Source of the DNA: DASXBJ01 sp036491755
GTDB taxonomy: Bacteria; Chloroflexota; Dormibacteria; Dormibacterales; Dormibacteraceae
Reading direction: 5' to 3'
DNA length: 64,000 nt
NCBI GenBank assembly: GCA_036491755.1
Contig: DASXBJ010000074.1
Span: 1-64,000, forward strand
The notes under the pieces are model-generated. The model saw nothing but the letters and a program-made list of their open reading frames with translations. It had not been told where the DNA came from and ran no database searches. Of the stretch, positions 8,365 to 16,071 are shown in pieces. The stretch's first letter is position 1, and every line of letters begins with the position of its first letter. The translations under genes were made by a program, and so were the position numbers.

Positions 8365-9206
8365 TCGATCCCGCCGACCCCCGGCAGCTCGATGGCCTCA
8401 TGAGGCGCCGTCACATCGAGCTCAAGCACCGCTTCGGCCAGAACTTCCTGGTCGACTCGACCGTGCGCGACAGGATCGCCGGGTCGGCGGGGATCACGAA
8501 ACAGGATGACGTGCTGGAGGTCGGGGCGGGCGTCGGGACGCTGACGGTGGCGCTCGCACCGCTGTGCCGTCGGTTGGTCGCAGTCGAGATCGACCAGGGC
8601 CTCATCGGCGCCCTGGGTGAGGTGATGGCCGGCCACGACAATGTCGAGATCGTGAAGTCGGACATCCTGCGGTTCAACATCCACTCGCCGTTTCCGCAGG
8701 GGGGAGAGGTGGTCGCCGGCAACATCCCATACAACCTCACAGGGGCTCTGATCCGCAAGCTCCTGGACCACGAGCCCCGGCCGCGCCAGGTTTCGTTGGT
8801 GGTGCAGAAGGAGGTCGCCGAACGCTGGACCGCCACCACGGGCGCCAGCCTGGCCACGGTCGCCGTGCAGGTGTTCGCCGAGGCGCGGACGCTGTTCACC
8901 ATCCCGGCGAGCGCCTTCATCCCCGAGCCGCGCGTGGACTCCGCGATGGTCGTGCTCCAGGTCCGCGCCGCTCCGGCGATCGAGGTCGATGACATGGACC
9001 GGTTCTTTCGTTTCGTGGAGTCGATTTTCCAGTTCCGTCGCAAGCAGCTCGGGGGCGCGCTGGGGCGCCTGGCCGGGAGGGGTAGCACAGCCGCGGCCCT
9101 GCGTCTGGGCGAGATGGGCATCGATCCTACGCGCAGGGCGCAGACGCTCACCCTGCCGGAATGGGAGGCCCTTTACAGAGGCTTCGCGCCGGGCTCCGGA
9201 GGCTAA
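8361..9206 (+). CDS. rsmA: 16S rRNA (adenine-1518/1519-N6)-dimethyltransferase
   Basis: A 281-residue KsgA/RsmA methyltransferase that dimethylates two adjacent adenosines in the 3' hairpin of 16S rRNA during 30S maturation. The N-terminal signature RFGQNFLVD is present. SAM motif I is EVGAGVGTLT (around residues 53-62) and the catalytic motif is NIPYNLTG. The C-terminal substrate domain ends in QFRRKQLG...L. The TTG at 8361 gives the expected N-terminus (DPRQLDGL before GQNFL) and overlaps the tatD stop as TTGA. An ATG at 8400 would shorten it. rsmI and rsmA in one operon modify the same decoding region. Confidence 0.92.
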   Translation: MIDPADPRQLDGLMRRRHIELKHRFGQNFLVDSTVRDRIAGSAGITKQDDVLEVGAGVGTLTVALAPLCRRLVAVEIDQGLIGALGEVMAGHDNVEIVKSDILRFNIHSPFPQGGEVVAGNIPYNLTGALIRKLLDHEPRPRQVSLVVQKEVAERWTATTGASLATVAVQVFAEARTLFTIPASAFIPEPRVDSAMVVLQVRAAPAIEVDDMDRFFRFVESIFQFRRKQLGGALGRLAGRGSTAAALRLGEMGIDPTRRAQTLTLPEWEALYRGFAPGSGG

Positions 9207-9209
9207 TCT
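9204..9209 (+). promoter_or_regulatory. -10 element of the MFS gene
   Basis: TAATCT overlaps the end of rsmA (its stop TAA is inside) and lies 9 nt before the GTG start at 9219. There is no Shine-Dalgarno sequence, consistent with a leaderless transcript. Confidence 0.5.
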
Positions 9210-9218
9210 CTAGCCCTC

Positions 9219-10541
9219 GTGGAAGCCCCCATCCGTTTTCCGGTCGAAGGGACCGGTGGTTTTCGGACCGTGCTGCGGCACACAGCGTTCAGGAATATCT
9301 GGTTCGCACAGCTCGCCGCCCAGCTGGCGGACAAGTTCCTGCTTTTCTCGCTGATCATCCTCGCGTACCACATCTCGGGCGGCAGCACGCCGGTCGCGGT
9401 AACGCTTCTCGCGTACACGGTTCCCGCGGTCCTGTTCGCGCCGCCGGCCGGTGTGATCGCCGACCGCGTCGACCGCAAGCAGATCATGATGTGGTGCAAC
9501 TTCGCCCGCGCCGGAGCGGTTGCGCTCATCCCGATCGTGGCCATCATCCCCGGCATGGCCGGCGACTTCGCCCACCTGCTTTTGATCACGCTCGTCTTTT
9601 CCGCGGTGGGGCAGCTCTTCGGCCCGGCGGAGGCGGCCGTGATCCCGACGATCCTGCCCCGCTCGGCACTGATCACCGCCAACTCAATGGCGCTTCTGAC
9701 GATGGTGCTCACGCTCGTCGTCGGCGGGGCGCTGGCGCCGATCCTCTCGAGGATCGACCTGTATGCGCCCTACTGGTTTGCGGTCGTCCTGCTGGCCATC
9801 GCGGGCACTCTGATCTTCGCTTCCGACATCCCGCGGCTGGAGCCGAAGACCGAGTCGCCGGTCGAAGAGAGTCGCAACCGGTTCCACTCCATGCTGGTCG
9901 ACCTGAAGGAGGGCGTCGATGCGCTTCGCGCGTCGCGCGGCCTGATGCTCGCCTTCGGGCAGGTCAGCATTGCGGTCCTCGTCCTTTTCATGCTGTTCAC
10001 CCTGGCACCGGCATATGTCAGCAAGGTCATCGGCATCGCAGCCCAGGACACGTACGTCATCCTCGGCCCGGCGACCGCCGGCGCCATCCTGAGCGCAGTT
10101 CTCCTGGGCCAGTTCGTCCGGCACATCGACCGGACCGCCCTGCTCGCGGGCTCATTGATCGCCAACGGCGTGACGATGCTCGCCCTGGCCGCGGTTCCGC
10201 AGGCGATGGCCCACTTCCCCGATCTCCAGGTGCACAACCGCATCACCGCGGCAACGTTCAGCTTTCTTCTGGGCGTGGAGTTCGGCGCGATCATGATCCC
10301 GGCGATCACCTACCTGATGGAGTCGACCAGCGACGCGATCCGCGGACGGATCTTCGCGCTCCTCTACATGGTCATCAACGGGGTGACGGCGCTGCCGGTC
10401 CTGATCGCGGCCGGCCTCGCCGACACAATCGGCATCGCGCACGTCATCGGTGGCCTGGGCGGGCTGCTGCTGGCCGGCGGAATCGCGATCATCGTCACCG
10501 CGCGGCGCGCCGGCGCGCGACGACCAGAAATACCCCGATGA
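9219..10541 (+). CDS. Major facilitator superfamily transporter
   Basis: A 440-residue integral membrane protein with about 12 hydrophobic segments. The MFS motif A-like loop between TM2 and TM3 is visible (GVIADRVDRKQIMMW). It resembles the enterobactin-exporter/macrolide-efflux branch in general layout (NIWFAQLAAQLADKF near the N-terminus), but the substrate cannot be told. The GTG start follows a -10 box with no ribosome-binding site. Its 3' end overlaps the end of the reverse-strand DedA gene by about 47 bp (tail-to-tail). Confidence 0.8.
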   Translation: MEAPIRFPVEGTGGFRTVLRHTAFRNIWFAQLAAQLADKFLLFSLIILAYHISGGSTPVAVTLLAYTVPAVLFAPPAGVIADRVDRKQIMMWCNFARAGAVALIPIVAIIPGMAGDFAHLLLITLVFSAVGQLFGPAEAAVIPTILPRSALITANSMALLTMVLTLVVGGALAPILSRIDLYAPYWFAVVLLAIAGTLIFASDIPRLEPKTESPVEESRNRFHSMLVDLKEGVDALRASRGLMLAFGQVSIAVLVLFMLFTLAPAYVSKVIGIAAQDTYVILGPATAGAILSAVLLGQFVRHIDRTALLAGSLIANGVTMLALAAVPQAMAHFPDLQVHNRITAATFSFLLGVEFGAIMIPAITYLMESTSDAIRGRIFALLYMVINGVTALPVLIAAGLADTIGIAHVIGGLGGLLLAGGIAIIVTARRAGARRPEIPR

Positions 10542-11079
10542 CCGCGATCACGACCAGGCCGCCGATGCCGATGTCTCGCACGATGGCTTCGAGCAGCGGC
10601 AGGTTGCTGCCCAGGACATAGCCCGCGATGCCGATGACGGTGGCCCAGCCGAGGCCGCCGATCGCGCTGAAGATCTGAAATCGCCAGAACGGCATCCGCG
10701 CCATGCCGGCGAGCATGGAGCCCCATGTGCGCAGGCCCAGCACGAATCGGGCGGCGAGGATCGCGCGATCGCCGTAGCGCGCGAAAAAGAGCTCGGATCG
10801 CGCGATGTGCTCGGGGCGGATGCGAAACAGCGCCCCGAACCTTTCCACGAACGGCCGGCCGCCTCGATAGCCGAGCCAGTAGCCGAAATCTCCGCCCGCC
10901 GTTGCGCCGAGGAATCCGAAGAAGATCACCAGGACAATCGAATGGTGGCGCGCAGCCGCCCATGCCCCGGCAGCCAGCAAAAGAGTCTCACCTGGAAAGG
11001 GGACTCCGGAGCTCTCGACGAGGATGCCGAGCCCGGCCGAGGGATAGCCGAGCGCGTCCACGATGGCTGACCAGTTCAC
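10495..11079 (-). CDS. DedA / SNARE-associated (VTT-domain) membrane protein
   Basis: A 194-residue membrane protein of the DedA family, implicated in lipid scrambling and proton-dependent homeostasis. The family pattern is clear: ESSGVPFPGETLLLAAGAWA, then GATAGGDFGYWLGYRGG, then the arginine motif RFVLGLRTWGSMLAGMARM. GTG start at 11079 with GAAGG just upstream. Its start region overlaps the thrS promoter, so the two divergent genes share about 25 bp of control DNA. The 3' end overlaps the MFS gene. Confidence 0.85.
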   Translation of the reverse strand: MNWSAIVDALGYPSAGLGILVESSGVPFPGETLLLAAGAWAAARHHSIVLVIFFGFLGATAGGDFGYWLGYRGGRPFVERFGALFRIRPEHIARSELFFARYGDRAILAARFVLGLRTWGSMLAGMARMPFWRFQIFSAIGGLGWATVIGIAGYVLGSNLPLLEAIVRDIGIGGLVVIAVIGVFLVVARRRAAR

Positions 11080-11094
11080 AGGCCTTCATATACT
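11067..11094 (+). promoter_or_regulatory. thrS promoter
   Basis: A -35-like CTGACC (11067-11072), a 16-bp spacer and TATACT (11089-11094). The predicted transcription start falls a few bases before ATG 11105, so the upstream in-frame ATG at 11063 would not be transcribed. Confidence 0.55.
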
Positions 11095-11104
11095 GGACAA
11101 CTCC

Positions 11105-12868
11105 ATGGCCGACTATGGCGATCACGAAGCGAGCGACGATCCGCTGCACGTCATGCGGCACTCGGCCGCGCACCTGCTCGCCGCCGCCGTCATGGAGCTC
11201 TATCCCGACGCAAGGTACGGGATCGGTCCCGCTGTGCAGGACGGGTTCTACTACGACTTCGACTTCGGCAAGTCGGTCTCAGAGGACGAGCTGCCCGAGA
11301 TCGAAAAACGCATGCGGCGCATAGTCCAGGAGGACCGACCCTTCGTCCACGAAACGCTGTCCCGCGCCGAAGCGGTAGCCGAGTTCAAAAAGCGCGGCCA
11401 GGACTACAAGCTCGAGCTGATCGAAGACAAGGTCGAAGGCGACGGCGTCAGCGTCTACCGGACCGGCGATTTCCTGGACCTGTGCCGCGGACCGCACGTG
11501 CGCTCGACCCGCGACCTCAAGGCTTTCAAGCTGCTCCGGATCGCGGGCGCCTACTGGCGCGGAGACGAGAAGAAGCCGCAGCTCACCCGGATCTACGGCA
11601 CCGCCTGGATGACTCCGCGAGAGCTCGAGGACTACCTCAAGTTCTTGAAGGAAGCGGAGAAGCGGGACCACAAGAAGCTCGGCAAGGAGCTGAAGCTCTT
11701 CGCGCTCGATGAGAGGGTGGGGGTTGGCCAGGTGATCTGGCTGCCCGACGGCGCGACCATCCGGCGCGAGCTCGAGCGCTGGATCGTCGACGAGGAGCTG
11801 AAGCGCGGGTACCGGCATGTCATCACCCCTCACGTCGCCAAGCTCGACCTGTACCGGACCAGCGGCCACTGGGAGCTCTTCCACGAGACGATGTTTCCGC
11901 CGATGCGGTTCGAGGACGGCGAGGAGCTGGAGCTCCGGCCGATGAACTGCCCGCACCACATCCTGGTCTACGCGCACGACCTGCACAGCTACCGCGACCT
12001 GCCGCTGCGCATCGCCGAGCTCGGGCAGAACTACCGGCTGGAGAAATCGGGCGAGCTGATGGGAATGATCCGCGTGCGTTCGTTCAATCTCAACGACGCG
12101 CACATCTTCTGCACGCCGGACCAGGTGGTGGCGGAGGCACGGGGAGCGATCGAGCTCGCCAACTACTTCATGTCGACGCTTGGCGTCGAGGACTACTCGT
12201 ACCGCCTGTCGGTGCGCGACAACGTGAAGACCAAATGGGCGGGCACCGATGAGGAGTGGGAGAGCGCTGAGGCCTCACTCAAGGAGGCGCTCGAGAGCCT
12301 GAACCTCCCGTACAAGGTGGGAGTGGGGGAGGCGGCGTTCTACGGGCCGAAGATCGACTTCCAGGTCCGCGACGCGCTGCGCCGCGAGTTCACCAACAAC
12401 ACCGTCCAGGTCGACCACCAGCTGCCCAAGAAGTTCGACCTCGAGTACGTGGCGGAGGATGGGTCGCGCCAGAGGCCGGTCATGATCCACCGCGGGGCGT
12501 TCGGTGCGTTCGAACGGATGACCGCATATCTGATCGAGCAGTACGCGGGCGCCTTCCCGACGTGGCTCCACCCGGTGCAGGTGATCGTGATCCCGATCAC
12601 CGATGACCAGCACGCGTACGCGCAAACCGTGGCGGATCGATTGAAGGCACTTCGGCTTCGTGTCGAGGTCGATGACCGCTCGGAGAAGATGCAGCGCAAG
12701 ATCCGCGACGCCCACGGCCGCAAGGTGCCCTACATGGCGATCGTCGGCGGGCGCGAAGCGGAGAGCGAACACGTCAACATCCGCGATCGGTCGAACAGCG
12801 AGGTGGACATGCCGCTGGAGACTTTCGCCGGCATGGTCGCGGCCGAGGTCGCCGAGCGCCGCCGCTGA
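11105..12868 (+). CDS. thrS: Threonyl-tRNA synthetase lacking the TGS domain
   Basis: A 587-residue class II synthetase from ATG 11105. The editing domain is complete: H19/H23 in HSAAH and the CRGPHV pair. It is followed by the catalytic core (motif 2-like GQNYRLEKSGELMGMIRVRSF, zinc ligand in MNCPHHI, motif 3 GAFERMTAYLIEQ) and the C-terminal anticodon-binding domain (HPVQVIVIPI...DDRSEKMQRKIRD). The usual N-terminal TGS domain of about 60 residues is absent. An ATG at 11063 is in frame but lies in the promoter region. Upstream is the divergent dedA; infC follows after a reverse gene, as in many bacteria where thrS and infC are neighbours. Confidence 0.94.
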   Translation: MADYGDHEASDDPLHVMRHSAAHLLAAAVMELYPDARYGIGPAVQDGFYYDFDFGKSVSEDELPEIEKRMRRIVQEDRPFVHETLSRAEAVAEFKKRGQDYKLELIEDKVEGDGVSVYRTGDFLDLCRGPHVRSTRDLKAFKLLRIAGAYWRGDEKKPQLTRIYGTAWMTPRELEDYLKFLKEAEKRDHKKLGKELKLFALDERVGVGQVIWLPDGATIRRELERWIVDEELKRGYRHVITPHVAKLDLYRTSGHWELFHETMFPPMRFEDGEELELRPMNCPHHILVYAHDLHSYRDLPLRIAELGQNYRLEKSGELMGMIRVRSFNLNDAHIFCTPDQVVAEARGAIELANYFMSTLGVEDYSYRLSVRDNVKTKWAGTDEEWESAEASLKEALESLNLPYKVGVGEAAFYGPKIDFQVRDALRREFTNNTVQVDHQLPKKFDLEYVAEDGSRQRPVMIHRGAFGAFERMTAYLIEQYAGAFPTWLHPVQVIVIPITDDQHAYAQTVADRLKALRLRVEVDDRSEKMQRKIRDAHGRKVPYMAIVGGREAESEHVNIRDRSNSEVDMPLETFAGMVAAEVAERRR

Positions 12869-12879
12869 GCGCCGAGGCG

Positions 12880-14076
12880 CTAAACGCCGCCGGGAAGCCG
12901 GCCCCCGCAAACCCCCTGCGCGGCGACAGGCACCACCGCTCCCGTGGATACGTTGCCGACCCGCGGCTGCTGCTGTGCGTCGCCTCCGGCCAGGACGTGC
13001 GTCGAGTCGATCCAGCCGCACGCTTGCATCGCCAGCGTCCGGTCCTTTCCGTTGATGAAGGTCGACCCGGTGCTGAACTGGGTCAACGCGACCAGCGCGC
13101 CGTCGGGGGAGAGGTTGGCCGGCGTGGGGCCCGCGACCCCCACAGTGCGCACCGTGGCGGCCGTCCAGGTGAGGACCGTCGCCTTGCTGTAGGAAGCGGT
13201 GTCTTCGCACACCGCACCCGCGGGAGACGCGGCCCCGGCGATGACGCAGCCGGAACCCCCGATCGTGAATCTCCTCACCGCGGTGGCGGGGTCGATCACG
13301 TGAAGCTCCTGCGGACCACAGCACAACGGGCCGCCACCCTGCGTGCAAGCGGGCACCTTGGCCACGACGATGCTGGTCGTCCCATGCCATCCGATCGGCC
13401 ACAGCGTGAAACCGCCGCCCTGGGTGAACAGCTCGATGTGGTTGCCGCCGCCGTTCAGGTCTTCGACATACAGTCGTGTCGCCGCGCCGCCTGAGTTGAA
13501 GTCGGCCACCACGACCGCGATGCGCCGGTCGTCGGGGCTCACCGCGAACATGCTTCGGCGCGCGCCGGCGACAGGAACCGTGGTGACGCGACCCGTATCG
13601 CCGCTCGGCGCGAGAAACCGGATCACCCCCTGGGCGTCCATGAAGTACAGGCGCGAGTTGCTGCTGCTCACGGGAAGAGGGACCACGCCCGCCGCTGCGT
13701 TGGCGCATGTCACGGCGGCCGGGGTGCTGGCCTGAGCGGTGGCCACGACCTTGGCGTCCGTCCCGACCAGGGTCACTGTGTAGTTGGCGCCGCTCTGGGC
13801 GCCGACCAGCACGCCGTACGCGCCGGTCACGGCGGCGGGGGATGGCGAGGCGGGACCGGCCGAGGCCTGTGGCGTGGTGGAAGCGGCCGCCGGCGGGGAA
13901 GGCGAGCTGGTCGCGGTGGATGACGGCGAAGCCTGCTGGGCCGGCGAGTGAGCAGCGGCGCCGCTCGAGCCGCCACAGGCAAACGAGGTGATCAGGGCGA
14001 CCACCACCCACACCTTCCCGGGTGGCCATGCCCGGCCTGGCGTTTTCATTGACAGAGGCAACGTCACTTTGCGCAT
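12880..14076 (-). CDS. Predicted secreted lipoprotein with beta-propeller-like repeats
   Basis: About 398 residues; not assigned to a named family. The N-terminus is a signal peptide (basic region, then VWVVVALITSFAC) ending at a cysteine followed by GGSSG, i.e. a degenerate lipobox, suggesting membrane anchoring outside the cell. A Ser/Pro/Ala-rich linker of about 50 residues follows. The remainder contains TolB/WD-like repeats (FAVSPDDRRIAVVV and NLSPDGALVAL), so a beta-propeller is likely. Several cysteines (PLCCGP, GWID-flanking, GVCGG) may form disulfides. An inner ATG at 14049 is an alternative start. It is convergent with thrS and divergent from the infC operon. Confidence 0.65.
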   Translation of the reverse strand: MRKVTLPLSMKTPGRAWPPGKVWVVVALITSFACGGSSGAAAHSPAQQASPSSTATSSPSPPAAASTTPQASAGPASPSPAAVTGAYGVLVGAQSGANYTVTLVGTDAKVVATAQASTPAAVTCANAAAGVVPLPVSSSNSRLYFMDAQGVIRFLAPSGDTGRVTTVPVAGARRSMFAVSPDDRRIAVVVADFNSGGAATRLYVEDLNGGGNHIELFTQGGGFTLWPIGWHGTTSIVVAKVPACTQGGGPLCCGPQELHVIDPATAVRRFTIGGSGCVIAGAASPAGAVCEDTASYSKATVLTWTAATVRTVGVAGPTPANLSPDGALVALTQFSTGSTFINGKDRTLAMQACGWIDSTHVLAGGDAQQQPRVGNVSTGAVVPVAAQGVCGGRLPGGV

Positions 14077-14098
14077 CGGGTTACGTTTCCGGTACCAT
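14069..14098 (+). promoter_or_regulatory. Possible promoter of the infC operon
   Basis: TTGCGC (14069-14074), an 18-bp spacer and TACCAT (14093-14098). Transcription from here would give a leader of about 135 nt before infC, covering the terminator-like hairpin at 14162. The boxes are weak matches. Confidence 0.35.
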
Positions 14099-14161
14099 CC
14101 ACGCTCTGAAGCAGGGCCTCCGACCCTCACCCCCAGGGCACGCTCGAAAGGGTACTCAAGG

Positions 14162-14190
14162 CGGACGGCTGCTGCTGTCCGTTTTGTTTT
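14162..14190 (+). terminator. Intrinsic-terminator-like attenuator in the infC leader
   Basis: An 8-bp stem CGGACGGC / GCTGTCCG with loop TGCT (14162-14181) is followed by TTTTGTTTT. It stands alone upstream of infC and downstream of the probable promoter. In Firmicutes, L20 represses infC-rpmI-rplT by premature termination in the leader. A comparable role is inferred here, not shown. Confidence 0.6.
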
Positions 14191-14240
14191 ATCTGGTTGG
14201 AGGAATAAAGCAACCCTGAATTTGTCCGAGGTAGCGTCTC

Positions 14241-14789
14241 ATCTCGTTTAAAGAGCTAAGGATCAACGATCAGATCCGCAGCTCGGAAGTGCGGCTGATC
14301 GACGACCAGAACAACCAGCTTGGTGTGCTGTCTCTGGACGCGGCTTTGCGCATTGCAAGCGAGAAAGGGCTCGACCTCGTGGAGGTGGCGCCGCAAGCGC
14401 AGCCGCCGGTCTGCCGGTTGATGGACTACGGACGCTACAAGTTCGAGACCATCAAGCGCGAGAAGGACCAGCGCCGCAAGCAGAACGTCATCAAGCTCAA
14501 GGAGATGAAGCTCCGACCCAAGGTGGCCGAGCACGATTTCCAGACCAAGTTCAAGGGTTTGCGGCAGTTCCTCGAAGCAGGGGAGAAGGTAAAGGTGACG
14601 ATCATGTTCAGGGGCCGCGAGATGGTCCACCAGGAGATCGGGCGCAGGATCCTCGACAGGGTCGCGGAAGACGCGCGCCCGTTCGCGGTGGTCGAGCGCC
14701 TGCCTCTGCTGGAAGGCAAGAACCTGTTCATGATCCTGGCGCCGAGCCGCCAGGCGCCGGCAGCCAAGGAGGCGACGACCAGTGCCTAA
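14241..14789 (+). CDS. infC: Translation initiation factor IF-3, probable ATC start
   Basis: A 182-residue IF-3, which binds 30S, keeps subunits apart and rejects non-canonical start codons. The conserved blocks are RINDQIRSSEVRLIDDQ, VEVAPQAQPPVCRLMDYG, IKLKEMKLRP and FRGREMVHQEIG. The conserved N-terminus lies upstream of the first canonical start (GTG 14289). The frame is open only back to 14235, and ATC 14241 is preceded by GAGGT (14228-14232) at 8 nt. A non-AUG start that IF-3 discriminates against is the known basis of infC autoregulation in E. coli (AUU). The leader also contains an attenuator-like hairpin. Operon: infC-rpmI-rplT-trmH-pheS-pheT. Confidence 0.92.
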   Translation: MSFKELRINDQIRSSEVRLIDDQNNQLGVLSLDAALRIASEKGLDLVEVAPQAQPPVCRLMDYGRYKFETIKREKDQRRKQNVIKLKEMKLRPKVAEHDFQTKFKGLRQFLEAGEKVKVTIMFRGREMVHQEIGRRILDRVAEDARPFAVVERLPLLEGKNLFMILAPSRQAPAAKEATTSA

Positions 14790-14976
14790 GATCAAGACTC
14801 GCAAAGGGATCGCCAAGCGGATCCGGGTTACCGGCGGCGGCAAGCTGATGCGCGCGGCGGCGTTCCAGAGCCACCTGCTCGAGCATAAATCGCAGAAGAA
14901 CAAGCGCACCTACGAAAATGAGCAGCCCGTGCACAAGTCCGATCGCAAGGCCGTACGCCGGGCGCTGGGCATCTAG
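14782..14976 (+). CDS. rpmI: 50S ribosomal protein L35 (bL35)
   Basis: 64 residues, normal for bL35: MPKIKTRKGIAKRIRVTGGGK and a basic C-terminus ending AVRRALGI. It binds 23S rRNA in the large subunit. The GTG start lies 8 nt inside the 3' end of infC, the standard infC-rpmI arrangement. Confidence 0.95.
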   Translation: MPKIKTRKGIAKRIRVTGGGKLMRAAAFQSHLLEHKSQKNKRTYENEQPVHKSDRKAVRRALGI

Positions 14977-14985
14977 GCAGGATCC

Positions 14986-15339
14986 ATGGCACGAGTCAAA
15001 CGAGGCGTCCCGGCGCATCGACGCCACAAGGCGATCCTCGATCGCGCCAAGGGCTTCCGCCTCTCCAAGAAGCTTCTTTTCCGTCCCGCCAACGAGGCGG
15101 TGCTGCACGCCCTTGCCTACTCGTTCCGCGACCGCAGGCGTCGCAAGCGCGAGATGCGGGCGCTGTGGATCGCGCGCATCAACGCCGCGTCCCGGCAATC
15201 CGGGCTGCCCTACAACAAGCTCATGCACGGCCTTCGCCAGGCAGGAGTGGAGATCGACCGCAAGGTGCTGGCTGACCTGGCCGTGCGCGACAGCGGTTCC
15301 TTCGCTCAGCTGGTGGAGGTTGCGAAAAAAGCCCTTTAG
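14986..15339 (+). CDS. rplT: 50S ribosomal protein L20 (bL20)
   Basis: 117 residues, the usual bL20 length, beginning MARVKRGVPAHRRHK. It contains GFRLSKKLLFRPANEAV and RDRRRRKREMRALWI. It is an early 23S-binding assembly protein and, in several bacteria, the repressor of its own infC-rpmI-rplT operon through leader RNA. ATG start 10 nt after rpmI. The following trmH frame is in phase with it and separated only by the TAG stop. Confidence 0.96.
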   Translation: MARVKRGVPAHRRHKAILDRAKGFRLSKKLLFRPANEAVLHALAYSFRDRRRRKREMRALWIARINAASRQSGLPYNKLMHGLRQAGVEIDRKVLADLAVRDSGSFAQLVEVAKKAL

Positions 15340-15342
15340 CCG

Positions 15343-16071
15343 CTGATCTCCAGCCCGGACAACGAGATCATTCGCCGCTTGAGGCGTCTCGCCCGCCGGC
15401 GCGAGCCAGGCCTGGCCCTGCTGGAGGGTCCGCGCGTCCTTGCCGAGGCCGAGGCCGCCCACCTGGAGCTCGAGCTGGTGGTGATCCGCGAAGGCGATCA
15501 CTACAACGGCACGGTGCAGCGCCGCATCACCGTATCCAGGGGCCTCTATCGGGAGCTGACGCAGACGGTGACTCCCCAGGGTGTGATGGCGATCGCCAGG
15601 GTCCGCGAAGCCCGAGCGGAGGAGGCGATCGCGGCGGCACGCGAGCGCCGGTGGCCGCTCGTGGTGCTGGACGGCGTGCAGGATCCGGGCAACGTCGGCG
15701 CTATCTGCCGCACCGCCGCCGCGGCCGGCGCCCCTTCGCTAGCGTTGCTCGAAGGCTCGGCCGACCCCTTCGGAGCCAAAGCGGTCCGCGCCTCCGCGGG
15801 CAACGTGTTCCGGCTGCAGGTCGCCCAGGCCACGTGGAAGGATCTGGAAGGCCTCGACGGCTATGGCGCCGCCGCCTCCGGCGGGACGCCCCTTGCCGAG
15901 GCAGCAGTGGAGAATGCGGGCATGATCGTCCTCGGCAGCGAAGCGCACGGCCTCTCGCGCAGCGACTTGAGGCTCGTCACCGTGCCTCTGAGCGAAGGCG
16001 TCGAGTCTCTGAACGTCGCCGCGGCCGCCGCCTTGATCCTGTTCGAGATTCGCCGGAGACGCACGGCATGA
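15343..16071 (+). CDS. TrmH-family RNA methyltransferase (SpoU), probable CTG start
   Basis: About 242 residues of a SPOUT 2'-O-methyltransferase acting on rRNA or tRNA. The motifs are VVLDGVQDPGNVGAICRTAAAAG, VLGSEAHGLS and VPLSEGVESLNVAAAAALILFE, the knotted SAM-binding fold. The family's N-terminal pattern, MISSxxNxxIRRLRRL, matches CTG ATC TCC AGC CCG from 15343. This is 3 nt after the rplT stop and in the same frame. The only canonical start is TTG 15379, 12 codons inside this motif. No strong Shine-Dalgarno sequence is seen, so the gene is probably coupled to rplT. A TrmH gene before pheST is common. The stop overlaps pheS as ATGA. Confidence 0.85.
   Translation: MISSPDNEIIRRLRRLARRREPGLALLEGPRVLAEAEAAHLELELVVIREGDHYNGTVQRRITVSRGLYRELTQTVTPQGVMAIARVREARAEEAIAAARERRWPLVVLDGVQDPGNVGAICRTAAAAGAPSLALLEGSADPFGAKAVRASAGNVFRLQVAQATWKDLEGLDGYGAAASGGTPLAEAAVENAGMIVLGSEAHGLSRSDLRLVTVPLSEGVESLNVAAAAALILFEIRRRRTA

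Noticed and set aside
12275..14029. Long open reverse frame (584 codons) antisense to thrS and over the lipoprotein gene
   Set aside because: It lies opposite a clear ThrS sequence and in another frame of the lipoprotein gene. It has no domain-like pattern; high GC content makes long spurious frames common.
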